A DNA stretch of 64,000 bases from Macrosoma leucophasiata (Eukaryota > Arthropoda > Insecta > Lepidoptera > Hedylidae). This document shows positions 43,563 through 55,484 of the stretch, one piece after another. Location of the stretch: positions 12,795,001-12,859,000 of the forward strand of contig JAWQUS010000016.1 of NCBI GenBank assembly GCA_036365455.1. The letters are read 5' to 3'. The notes below the pieces were generated by a model. It searched no databases. It was not told the origin of the DNA and saw only the letters and a program-made list of their open reading frames with translations. The position numbers and the translations under genes are program-made. Each line of letters opens with the position of its first letter. Positions within the stretch are counted from its first letter, which is position 1.

Positions 43563-44189
43563 TGTATTGTTATAATATCTAACATATTTAAAAAAATCGC
43601 ATGTGACAGTGTTTGTAACAATACTCCTTCGCAGCGGCTAGGCCGATCATTATGAAATTTTGTGTGTATGAGAATCGGTTGTAGTCTTTTTTTATATCCC
43701 TAAATGGTAAGATGATTCTCACCATTTTTTTTCGATTTTTTGGACAGTTAATTTGTTTATACCTCTAAGGCGATACGAAGTTTGTCGGGGTAGCTATTTA
43801 TTATCCTGCCTACCCAAGTGGGTGAGGGGAAGAGAAACTCACCCGGTCTTGACAGCTCGTTGCAGTATTCCACAGATTGTACTTTCCACTTGATTGCACT
43901 CAGTTTTGTTATTTTTAAGACAAAACAAAAAACAAAGATCTACAAGTTATATCAAAATTAAACTGTCTGGCGTACTTAAAACTATAATAATAATAAGATC
44001 AAGGTTGGATCATGGGTCAAATACAGAAGGCGGTACTCCTCGGCACGGCACGTATAGTGAGGAGGTCCCTGTCTCCGTGACCCTAACCACCGATAGCTTG
44101 GACCCTGTTCCCGCTGCCGGCGGCGCACTATTTTTTAATTTCTTATAGTATATGTTTGTTTTTTTTATAACTACTTATGTATGTAAAAA

Positions 44190-44365
44190 ATATTAAACCT
44201 GTATCGTGGGTGCCGTTGTACACATACAACACGTACACAAACACCCAGACCCGAAACAAATATCTGTAGGCCATACAAATATTTGTTCCGGTGTGGGGAT
44301 CGAACCCGCGACCCTTCGAATCAAACGGTGGTTTCGCACCGCTGGACTAACCGGGTCGTTTAGGC
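44190..44365 (-). mobile_element. tRNA-derived SINE, family S
   Basis: The minus strand has ACCCGGTTAGTCCAGCGG (A box), then GGGTTCGATCCCC (B box), then AACAAATATTTGTATGG and GGGTGTTTGTG. It is nested in P-like copy A and missing from copy B. Same family as 60232-60440 and 60917-61140. Confidence 0.8.
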
Positions 44366-44676
44366 CGTTTTGAATCATTTCACAATTCGCAACATTTTGA
44401 ATCATTATATCTTAACAACTTTTAAGTACTTATTGACTATATGTTTCAAAGACAAATAGTATTTATTTATCCAATAGTATAACAGGGTAACCAATAAAAA
44501 AAATAGTCAACATCCTATTTGAGATAAGATTGAGTAAACGTCAGTAAATGCAAAAATAATAACACCATTATTAAAAAAAAGTAGTGACACCCCTGTTGCT
44601 TCAATGGAGTGTAGGTAAATATTTTATAAAATGGGCTAGTTGCCATACTGTTTGTATCTATTTACTGTGGTACAGC

Positions 44677-47593
44677 GACGTGCGGGGCAGGGTGTATGGC
44701 ACGGGGCTTGGCGGGGCGTAGTAGGCACATTACAGATTTTTAATTAACGCGGCTTCACCTTAATTGTCAACATTTTTCTTAAAAATGTTTATTTATGTTA
44801 TTTTGTTGGTTTGAATTCATTTTGTATTTTATACTACCCACCATTTACTGTTATTGCCGCAGCACTTTGATGCGAAAGTGAAATTTACTCATGTAAATTC
44901 TGCATAATAGTAAACAATATTGTCATATTGTCCAATAAATGCCTTATATTTACTTGCTCGTAGTTGTATTATATGTTGTTGATCTGTGACATAATCTATG
45001 TAAACGTGTCTAAATCTCTTAAATCAAATTTCTCCTAACCTATAAAACGCAGTAGTAAAGTGAGTTAAATAACAAAGCACGTCCTTGTTTATACGTTAAT
45101 ATACATCATTTACAGGGAAATAGGCAGGGATATGGCGGGCCCTACGACCTGCTATTGTTGTGGTCACCGGGGTCGATCTCATCGACACCTGTGCTCTTAA
45201 CCTTACTTAATAGTTTCATATTAATATAGGGTTTCGGTTAACAAAAAACGAACTGATGAAAACTATTTTTTCTATTATATTATTACAAGAGTTTTATATT
45301 TCGTTATTGTGGTTTTTTATCTATATTTTTATTTATGGTTTATTATATGATAATTTGTTATCTGTATTTAAAAAATACAGTAGGCATCTTTCACTAAGTA
45401 ATCTAAAGAGATCGACATTATAATTACGCACGTGTGATGAGTAGTGGAGTTGATCAGAATGAACCTACCAATTCTACAAATATTTGAATTACAGACGCTA
45501 CTATTTGTCAGTTGTATGCTAAATCTCATGTGGCAAGCCCATTGACAGTAATCTGGGACATCATCAATCTTCGAGGATGTTACAGTGAATCTTCCGCAAT
45601 GGAAAAATATAAGTTTTTCTGCGAACCGAACTCAGCCCCAATAGGGACACGACGTTTAGTACCTAGTTTACACTGACCCATGCAGTTATTAATTAAATAC
45701 AAACATTTAAGAAATTTAAGTTTTGTTTAAGTTGAAACGTTGAGTTGGGCCTGAGGGAGCGTGTGGCTCGAAGGGATAAAAGTAGCATTTATGTTAATCC
45801 CGGACGTAAACTATATGAGAGCACACATCCACCGCCGCGCCGTGTTTAGAAAACACGTCGTTTGTCTGCCAGCTTAAGTGACTAGTTTGACTAAGAGAGG
45901 GTTTTAGACAATTTTCAGGTTAAGCCTAACATTATTTAACTGCATATAACCACACTTTCGTATTCGCGAAATATTCTCTTATGAGAGTGACAGTGAAATT
46001 TGGTGTCACGGTCAAATTTAGTCGTTCTGCTCCATGAAAATAAGTTCTATAATTAGGTTTTTTTTTTCTGAAATTAAAAACTTATTTCATAATCATTTTT
46101 AATAATCTTGCCCCTACAAAGAAAAAAATAAGGTACACGGGTAAACGCTCATCAGAAATAGCAATGACTCTATTTTGATTCCTTATCATACCAGTATTGC
46201 AATTTATCTACGTTCTAATATTCCATATTCTGTATTCTAAACTTCCAGTCAATCTAACGGCCATAATGTTCAGTACCTTTTGGTCGAAATAGCAAGAAAG
46301 TAGCCCGGTAATGCTGTACATTATAATTTAACAGCAGATTTAGGACCGATTTCACCGTCGTAATAAAACACGATCAATTAATGCAAAACTCGTTTAACGT
46401 TCTTAAACAAGTTTAATAACACTAATTGGATTTTACAGACGAAAATTAATCGTGATTAAGCTGAAATTGGATACAAATTATAAACTCAGTTAAGCTAAAA
46501 CTTTATTAAACACAGTTCTCCGAGCAAACGGAGAAATCCGCCCTAAATTAAGCATCTAACGCGATAGTGTATATCACAGATGTTGGCAGTTTTCAGCTCT
46601 AATATTAGACCTTTTGAACTCTACCATCAACCAAATATTCAACACTAATCTTCCGGTATTTAAAAAGTTATTTATTACCGTGGCACTTAATAGCATTTAC
46701 TAATTTTATTAAGAACCACTTACACTATCTCGATGTTGCATTGAAACTAAATTAGATTTTTCTACCTCATCAAGGTTCTACGATTGTAGAGCGACGGCCG
46801 ATGGAGTTTCATCGGTTAAAAAGATATACAATTAGGGTCCATGTCGATAATCTTTCATGTATCGAATCTATTCACCAATATGATGGAGAAATATACTAGG
46901 TATCGTATACATTTTACCTTTTTAGGATCAACGGCAATAGAGGCAATGGGTATTGATTATGGACAATAGTGGATGTTCCTAAAAGCTTTCATACGTTCCG
47001 TGCCTGTCTTGAAAATACGTATAACCTTTTGCTACATCGCATAATAGTGCTAACTCGTACTGCGGATCCTCTTTGTACCGTTTAAATGCCATTGAACAAC
47101 TTAATGAGAATAATAATTAGTTTTCATCTTTTATGTTTGAAAAGAATGTATTTTAGTAGAACTAGATATTTGGGTAACTAGAATAAAAGTTGTTGTGATA
47201 TTCATTGTTATACATATCTTAGTATTAAACAGTTTCGGCAATAATACTTTATACTGAACTGTTTAGGAGAAAAATACAAAGCTTAATTAAAGAAAAACAA
47301 ATGTTCTTGCTAAATTTATATGTGATATTAGGTCAGCAAATTTCGTAATTTTGAAATACAATTAACTTACTTAGCATTAACGATGTAAGTATCGTCTACT
47401 GCACATATGTAGGTATGTAAGTACCTACGTATGCGGAACATGTCAATAAACAGCGTAGTGAATACACAGATCTTAGAAACTTAATAATTAACACATTAAA
47501 TCGGATCAATATCCAAATTAAAGAGTTACAGCGCTTCACACAGGCATACACCGTTTCCATCCCCACATAGATATACACATACCTACACATGCC
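44677..47593. other. non-coding spacer between the two P-like copies
   Basis: No gene recognised. It holds a decayed MITE at about 46340-46551. A Cys/His-like stretch near 45140-45190 is too short and off-spacing to call. Confidence 0.45.
46340..46551. mobile_element. decayed MITE
   Basis: TTAGGACCGATTTCACCGT at the left and ACGGAGAAATCCGCCCTAA at the right form imperfect inverted ends around non-coding AT-rich DNA. Confidence 0.5.
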
Positions 47594-47600
47594 ACTAAAC

Positions 47601-48686
47601 CACAGTAAATAGAACAAACAGTATGGAAACTAAGCCCATTTTGTAAAATATTTACCTACACTCCATTGAAGCAATAGGGATGTCACTATATTTTTTAAAT
47701 AATGGTGTTATTTAAAAAATAAAAAATAAATGTTTTAGCGTTTACTGACCTTTAATCAATCGTATTGGGATGTTGACCATTTTTTTTATTGGTTACCCTG
47801 TAATAGTATTGGATAAATAAACACTATTTGTCTTTGAAACATATAGTCAATAAGTACTTAAAAGTTGCGAATAGTGAAATTACTCAAACGGAACAGGGTC
47901 CAAGCTGTCGGTGGTTAGGGTCACAGAGACAGGAACCTCCTCACTATACATGCCGTGCCGAGAAGTACCGCCTACTGTATCAGACCCATGATCCAACCTT
48001 GATCTTATTATTATTATAGTTTTAAATACGGAAAACAGTTTAATATTGATATAACTTGTATTATCTATTGATATAATCTGTGCAATACTGCAACGAGTTG
48101 TCGAGACCGGGCGAGTTTGTCTTCCCCTCACCCACTCGGGTAAGCAGGATAATAAATAGCTGCCCCGAAGAACTTCGTATCGTCTTAGTTAGTATAAACA
48201 AATTAACTGTCCAAAAAATCGAAAAAAAAATTGGTGAGAATCATCCTTACCATTTAGGGATATAAAAAAAGACTACAACCGATTCTCATACCTACCAACT
48301 GTACACACAAAATTTCATAATGATCGGCCTAGCCGCTGCGAAGGAGTATTGTTACAAACACTGTCACACGAGAATTGTTTAAATATGTTAGATATTATAA
48401 CAATACATCATTCTTGCCTTTCAAAATCACCAGGAAGTTTAAAAAACGACAGCTCCGGTTTTGTTGATGGAGAGTTCAAACAGTCGGACGCAATACGCTC
48501 GTGGCATCTTTAAAACACTCGTGGAAACAAAAATAAATCGCAACGTGACCGCTCGTCTCGACGCGACACTCGCTACTGTAGCACTGCGAGAACCGCTTAG
48601 AGGCCTCGTAGATGCGCATGTTTGTGTGAGTGTGCCGTTTTGAACGTTTTGTACGTAGTTACATTACTGTTTGTAACTGTACTGTG
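47601..48686 (-). mobile_element. P/THAP-like non-autonomous DNA transposon, copy B
   Basis: Inverted relative to copy A. The left end CACAGTAAATAGAA and right end ACTGTG are flanked by the 7-bp direct repeat ACTAAAC (47594-47600 and 48687-48693). The THAP relic lies on the minus strand near 48510-48415 with a 5-nt frameshifting deletion. It is 1086 bp; the size difference from copy A is almost entirely the SINE in A. Confidence 0.75.
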
Positions 48687-49029
48687 ACTAAACGAAGTGT
48701 TTCTATACCCACGTTCTCATGAGCATTCTGTTAAGCATCTTTAAAATCCTTTAAGGACTTAACTAAATTTAAGATCTGTATCCCTGTACGAACGGTTTCT
48801 AACAAGCTGAATGACTTAGCATCCTAGTTAGGATAGGTATAATGTGTATTATTTAGTAATTTAGTGTAGTATTTAGTGCAGTCAGTCGCCACGTAAACCT
48901 GACGGCGGGCGGACGCGTATCATGAGCGATCAAATTTTAGGGTTCCGTATCAAGGTAAAAACGGGATCCTATTACTAAAATAACTGTAGCAGAACAGATG
49001 TAGCAGGCGCTTAAAATTTTCCAAGAATA

Positions 49030-49445
49030 TTTAGTTATACAACATGTAACGGGAATAATGCACACTCTCTAACGCACCGATTAGAAAATGGAGTTATTAT
49101 CATAATAAATGAGCTGAAATTACATGTTTATATATTTAATGCTTTTTATATAAGAAATAAGTTGTCCTCAATTTGTACATACAGTATGCACACCCTATGC
49201 ACCCTGACCCTACCTCTACATACGGCCGCACATAAAAACACGAACCTTCTCTCACACACTACACAGTTGCAATGTGATGTAATGTAACCTGCATACCCTT
49301 ATTTAATACTCGCTAGTAATAAGATTAATTTCCACTATTTTATTTCTTATTTTATTATTTATAATAAAAAGCACGTCTCAGCAGTTCTAATAAACTTGTT
49401 GAGACTAGCATTATTTTTTGGATAGACGTTAGTCTCATTTTCGTT
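49030..49445 (-). repeat. unclassified repeat family X, copy 2
   Basis: Uninterrupted copy on the minus strand, from GAGACTAACGTCTATCC (right) to CCCGTTACATGTTG (left). It shows the site that in copy 1 (9738-10665) is occupied by a Helitron. Confidence 0.65.
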
Positions 49446-49724
49446 GGTATTGACTGTTCACCAAATGGATGACCATAATTTCCTTAATTGTAATTAATTT
49501 TGGGACAAAATATTACCTATATAAAAAATGTCTGAAATCGATTCGGTTATCGATTCTGAACAAACTTGTTTCGGGTTGTACATTTAATCCTGTTACACGT
49601 TGTATATTATCCTAAAAAATAAGTAATAAAAATAAAGTAATTTTTAAGCGAATTTTTAAATAAGTGTAAATAAACAGGTAGAAACTTGAACATAATAACA
49701 AACGTGATTTTCTTTTATAAATGA

Positions 49725-49910
49725 CTAGCTGTTGCCCGCGGCTACGCCCGCGTGGATTTCGTTTTATATTTTTTTTTCCTGAATTTTCTTTGCTATAAAC
49801 CTCACGGAGTCCGAGGCCTTTCCAACGAATGCAAAACCGTGGAAATCGGTTCGTGCGTTCTGGAGTTATAGCGTCAGGAAGGAAAACCCGACTTATTTTT
49901 ATATTATAGA
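49725..49910 (-). mobile_element. short Helitron
   Basis: Plus strand CTAGCTGTTGCCCGCGG...TATTATAGA, flanked by A and T, i.e. TC...CTAG on the minus strand. 186 bp, non-coding. Confidence 0.7.
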
Positions 49911-50750
49911 TAGTACGGAAACCTTCGTGCGTGAGCCCGACTCGCACGTGGCCCGTTTTATTCGACAATACCTATTGGCGGGAATGCATCCGAGACGTTC
50001 GTCACCGATACGCTTGAAATGCTGACTGATTCAGTGACTAAATTTAGAACAGTGTAATCAGGAGCGTCCTTCTTTATCCCCTCTTTTGCACTCTAATTAG
50101 GATCCTAAATTTAGTCAAGTGTAATAAGGCCTTTACCCGCGTAACGGAATGGCCATGTGACAGAAGGGTAACAGTCCATTTACATATGAAATCATAATAA
50201 TGACTATAGTTACTATTTTATGGAAATCCACGTCTGTGTCGCGATGTCACGCGAGAAACTTATGAAGCGCTGCGCTGACATAATTCACTTCTATAAAGTT
50301 CTTGATGACGATGGATAACCTCAAATGATGTTGACTGACAACCTCGTCTCTGACTAAATATATTTTAATGAGTATTGTGCGTGGTTGCTGGTGGTATGCT
50401 TTGTCACGAAATATTAGTTGTGATTGATAAGCATACAAGTATGTTTCATTTTTTTTAATATTAAAGGTAATAAATTGACCTCATATCATAAAATATTATA
50501 ATAGACCAATTTCAACGTCAGCATATTGTAAGGAAATAAAGATGTCGGTTTTTTTTAATGTAGGTATGTAATATTGCATGTGAATAGAGGCTTTTTCATT
50601 TATCTGAAAAATTTGGATCAATACATTATAGGTATTTAATAGGACAATTGATAAGAAAGTATATTGAACTTAATTATAATCAAACGTGACATTAAAAATT
50701 ATCTCAAAAAAATTGTTTAAATTTTGTCTTTTAGCGATTTTAATGTTTTT
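49911..50750. other. non-coding, no gene seen
   Basis: Contains small repeat scraps (TTAGTCA-type near 50030-50130). No coding potential. Confidence 0.45.
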
Positions 50751-50806
50751 TTTTTAATCTCATGTAAGTGGTGAACAAGCTTACCTGCTTTTCACACTGA
50801 TGATAA

Positions 50807-51027
50807 TCTATACTTTTAATATACATTATTAAGCTAAAGTGTTTGTTTGTTTGTTTGCTTGGACGCGCTAATCTCAGGAACTATTGGTACGATTTGAAAA
50901 ATTCTTTCAGTGCTAGATAGCCCATTTATCGAGGAAGGTTTTAGGCTATAAAAATAAAACATCACACTACAATGAATAGGAAAGGGTAGGTAACATTGCA
51001 CCCACACGAAGCCGGGGCTGGTCGCTA
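50807..51027 (+). mobile_element. short Helitron
   Basis: A followed by TCTATACTTTTAATATAC...GGTCGCTAG and then T: canonical TC...CTAG between A and T. It shares the GTTTGTTTGTTTG and GTAACATTGCACC blocks with the Helitron at 9764-10306. Confidence 0.75.
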
Positions 51028-51065
51028 GTGAATAATATAGCCCGTAAAAATCTACACAAATTTTA

Positions 51066-51260
51066 AAGATTTAATTGTAGATACATTGCCACTCCCGAAA
51101 TCTATGCTTTTATGACTCTGTAACGGAAATGACGGAGCCATACTCGAAACATGATAGCGCTGAGCCCTACTATTTAGGCTAGCAGTTCATTGATGTACTT
51201 ACCTATACCGGAATGAAGTTCAGTTCAGGTAAGTCATCGAGTTCCATCACTGGATCACTA
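51066..51260 (-). mobile_element. diverged CR1-type tail, family T
   Basis: Weak match in family T order on the reverse strand (TTGCCACTCCCGAAATCTA, then CGAAACATGATAGCGCTGA). Confidence 0.5.
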
Positions 51261-51656
51261 CGATTAGTTCTAATGCGATAATAATAATATTTACATATTG
51301 CTTGGAAAATATGATGAAACGTGATTTAAATAAGATGGATGAATGTACCGTTTTATCCAAAAATGGGACGTCTGTCTCAATGTTGGACGGGCTAATTGAA
51401 CCATGTCAGATGAAAGAAAGGATGGTGCAATACTAGGGAGACATCAATCTTGTCAGTTATCATCCCATCCAATGAGGGTCTTGGCTTACGGGCTGGCATG
51501 CTGCCAAAGGCCAAATGTAACTAGGTAAATATCTTTACATTATTTTTTTAGCATTACTTACTCAACTAATAGATTAATAGATTTAGATTATCTTATTTTT
51601 ATCATTTAAATAGACGTCGTATGTAGATAGGTGACTGATCTCTTTTAATTTTGTAA

Positions 51657-51952
51657 AAAAAAACGATTTTTATGTAATGGAAGTGGTAAACAAGTATGCA
51701 GTTCACATTGATGTTTAGTGATGACTGCAGCCTATAGACACCCACACAAAGACCAAGGTCAAAATGCAGATGCGTTACCACTCCTGAGGCCTAAGGTATT
51801 ATGCCTCTGTGCCGGAAATTATAGGGCTACACATTACCACCTGACCGGAACACGATAGTGCTGAACACTATCATTTAGCAGCAAGTATATTAGGTAATGC
51901 GGTGGTGCCTACGCCCGCGAGCTCCCTCACTGGAGCTCTACCACTAGTAAAA
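51657..51952 (-). mobile_element. CR1-type LINE tail, family T
   Basis: Near full-length reverse-strand copy from TTTTTATGTAATGG to GAGCTCTACCACTAGT. Confidence 0.8.
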
Positions 51953-53440
51953 TATAATTTATTTTATTTGACTATTTATTTCTCGCAATAACACATGCGA
52001 GTGACTTTATTTTATTGAATTTCGATGTATAATATTTAAAAATGGGACTAGGTATAACTGTAACCTAAATATATTTCTATGTTAATTCTATCGATAAACA
52101 TGAACTCAACCAAAGCTCAAGGTAGGTACAACTTAACTTTTCAACGGGCACTCCCGATTGACTGTCATAGATTATATTATTCAAACTAAGTCCTACACTA
52201 TTAAACTACTAAGGATTACTATTAATCACGTCAAGATGTTTACCCTCATCCTATGTCAGTTCGGTGGGAATTATCTAAATCGAGATAAATACGAATGGGA
52301 ACGTCTACCGCTATTCACTTGCTATTTGAAAGTCTCTTCGGTTGTCAATGGGATTTGAATAAGCCGTGATAGACTATCTACTATTAAATACCCTCGTTTA
52401 ATTTATTTGTTTACTGTCGGCAGGCTTTTGTTTGAACTGAAGATTTTGTATTTGATTGTGATCGCCGTGTGTATTCACATAATTTGCGTCCAATATTTTA
52501 CCTCGATTTGTTCGTTTTAATTTAATTTGGAAAATTAAAATACTCAACGCCACTACTGTTACAAAACTGATGATTTAAACACTTTTTAAAACATTCTCAT
52601 TTAAGTAGTTTAATAGTTACCTATCTAATACAAAGTATGTTAAAGTTATTAATTACCTACACTATTTGCGTCTAAGGTATATAACTAATCATTGTTATTT
52701 CTGGCATAGGTTTCTATTGATTAATTGCATGTAGATATTGTCCGCTGACTGGCTATAGGAAAGTAAACTACTAACATAATAACTAGTACGTACTGTTTGC
52801 TTGTTTGTAAACATCTGACTAAATAAATATGTTAGTTTGTTTTTTATTACAGAAAGTCGATTCCATAAAAAATAAGTGACTAATGTATGGCAGTGGAGTG
52901 TTAAAATCCTGACCAGCACTGAGACTTATGATTTTCAGTCAGACTATATCAGTTTCACGTAGGTACACCGAGAGCGTGAACATGGCACGGAAAAGATACA
53001 TACGAGTAGGTATGCGAACTAAATTTAATTTCGTTCAAAAATGACGGCGAAATTATTTTTCAGGCGAAATGTGCAGCGTATCCTACCTCAACCAGATATT
53101 GCATATCCAAGCTGTTTCTGACGTGTATTGTGCTGTGGCGAACTCTGTAAATTGCTTTTCGTGACGATAAATATTTTAATCCGATTGGTGGTCTGTAACC
53201 AATTAATTGTGGCTTAATTTTTATTCTGACTACCACTATCTGTTCTATTTTTATTTTCAAACCGTATTAAAGTCGCAATTGTTACAAAATCAATTGTTCA
53301 TTTCAAGTATCGATTGTTTGGTAGGAAACTAAATGTTGATAACGTTATAATCAATTTATTTAACTTAATAAACCTATAGTTAATAATAAAGAAGATAAAT
53401 AGTTTAATTATACATCGTTTCGATAGCTTATTGGTTGCAG
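51953..53440. other. non-coding, no gene seen
   Basis: A short repeat at 51983-52013 (CGCAATAACACATGCGAGTG) recurs at 54223 and, inverted, near 34480. Several frames of 60-75 residues show no family resemblance. Confidence 0.45.
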
Positions 53441-53444
53441 TAGC

Positions 53445-53503
53445 TTGTTGGAAGCGGCTGGACTGGTTATTTTGAGGTCGCAGGTTCGATCGCAGGTTTA
53501 AAA
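53445..53503 (+). repeat. tRNA-like SINE fragment
   Basis: AAGCGGCTGGACTGG, then GAGGTCGCAGGTTCGATCGC, matching the tRNA-like unit at 34350-34440. Confidence 0.45.
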
Positions 53504-53555
53504 TAAATTGCGGATAAATAAAAATATTACAATGATAAACTTACAATTAAGAGTT

Positions 53556-53852
53556 TACTGGTGGTAGAGCTCCAGTGACGGAGCTCGCGGGCGTAGGCAC
53601 CACCGCATTACCTGATTTACTTGCCGCTAAATGGTAGTGTTCAGCACTATCGTGTTCCGGTCAGGTGGTAATGTACGGCCCTGTAATTTCCGGCACAGAA
53701 GCATAACACCTTAGGCCTCAGGAGTGGTATCGCATTTGCATTTTGACTTTGGTCTTTGTGTGGGTGTCTATAGGCTGCAGTCATCACTTAACATCAATGT
53801 GAACTGCATGCTTGTTTGCCACTTCCATTACATAAAAAAAAAAAAAAAAAAA
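53556..53852 (+). mobile_element. CR1-type LINE tail, family T (best copy)
   Basis: From ACTGGTGGTAGAGCTCCAGT to CATTACAT with a 22-base A tail. The long tail and good agreement with the consensus of the other copies suggest a young insertion. Confidence 0.85.
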
Positions 53853-55484
53853 AAGAGTTACCCGCGACGATGGGCACCAGTACATTCTGTCCCCAGCCGT
53901 TTCCTGACCACAGCGGACTGATCATCGCCAAACGCCACTCATTGACTGGGTTCCTGGGTGGGATATTGAGTCATTTTTATACTTACCAGACCATAAATTA
54001 TAATTTTAAACGTTCTGAATGGTATGAATTCATTCATTATACACCAAAAAATAAATTAGTAGTCAACTCACATGTGTGAAACTACCACTACAAATAATCA
54101 TGTGGTAAACTCACACTTGGTGAGTTTACCCCAAAGACAATAAACAATGAATAAAACTAACTCTGCAGCTCTATGATATTAGTATAGGGTTCAATAAGTG
54201 TACCTAATAATTGTACTATTTATTTTTCGCAATAACACATGCGAGTGATTTTTTTTTTCGGTTTTTCTTTGATTTCTATCGTGTACCTAATTGTACCCGC
54301 ATCTAAATATGAGAATATACTGAATATACCTAAAGAATGCAATAAAATACATTGCGTTACTATGCATATTTTTTGTCGATAAATTTAATTTGTACAACTA
54401 TGTTCAATTTCAATTAGGTTATCCCTTAAACTTTGTATTCTCATCGAGTTAACTGTTCTGAACTAAAAAATTGATTTATGCTATTACACTCATTAATGGG
54501 GCATTGTAGGTACTATATTGTTTGAATTTTAACTTTTGTTTACTCTGGATGTGATAAAAGTGGCAAACAAGCATGCCTACTGTCCTCACAGATAGTGAAT
54601 ATCTATTTTTACTATCAGAATAAAATAATAAGGTATTATAAGGTATATAAAATAATAATTAATAATAAAAATATTACGGGTAAAAGCGACTTCCTTACGA
54701 TATTTAATAAACTGCAAAGTTTATTGTATCGGTTGCCTAACTAGCATAGTGTGGCAATAGATGGCGCTACTGCCACCATAAGGCAATGCAATAAAAGTGA
54801 AGGAAAAATTTGCCGAATCATGACAGACAATGTATTTTAGGTAAGTTTTAAGTAAAAAGTTCAAAAATGTCGATCTTCATTCCGAAAACAAATGATACCT
54901 ATATAATACTGTATTATTTTCAAATATTGGGTTTTAAACAATACTTTTTTTAAATTACATAACAGTAATTGGCAACATATTTATTTTATTTATAAATAAT
55001 TAAACCTATGCGTTTTCTAAAACGTCTCCTATAAAAGACCTAAAGATGAAATGGTCAAGAACACAAAACGAATGAAATACGATATTACACAAATTAAAAA
55101 TAATACTTTTATCACGCACGCACGACGCCCAACATAGTATTTTAATAAAGTCGGATTATACACAATGACAATTTTGCTGTCATAAAATATAATATACAAA
55201 AAGGTTTGTGATACCTGCTTCTGGGTTTTCCTTCTGTCCAATTGTAAAAAAATGTACTATAATAAAATATGTCTTATATATAATTGCAACAAAAGTATTT
55301 GTTTTCTGACAAAATATTGATTAAGTAAATGAGAAATATTTAGTAAACAAATCAGTTTTACAAGACCTTAATTTTTAAAATGTCTGGCATAATGTTTTAT
55401 TTAATTTTAACCTTACATCTAAAAACAGGTAAGGTTAAAAGTACCAAATGCCTTAAAAATGTACTTAGTTTTTAAAAACTAACA
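53853..55484. other. non-coding, no gene seen
   Basis: AT-rich. At about 54750-54830 lies the repeat block TGGCAATAGATGGCGC that also borders the SINE head at 42771-42845. Confidence 0.45.

Larger units (their letters stand above)
43278..44669 (+). mobile_element. P/THAP-like non-autonomous DNA transposon, copy A
   Basis: Terminal inverted repeats CACAGTAAATAGAT and ATCTATTTACTGTG are flanked by the 7-bp direct repeat GTACAGC (43271-43277 and 44670-44676). It is 1392 bp and aligns, inverted, with copy B. Near its left end is the start of a THAP zinc finger. It carries an old Helitron remnant (about 43630-43800) shared with copy B and a newer SINE (about 44116-44400) absent from B. CA...TG ends, 7-8 bp target duplications and a THAP domain point to the P-element superfamily; no transposase core is present. 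Confidence 0.75.

Noticed and set aside
43262..43621. 119-residue minus-strand frame
   Set aside because: Antisense to the P-like element and its THAP relic; the plus-strand THAP start is the meaningful reading.
45137..45200. Zinc-knuckle-like translation CYCCGHRGRSHRHLC
   Set aside because: The His spacing does not fit CX2CX4HX4C, the frame stops at once and no gag or pol sequence flanks it.
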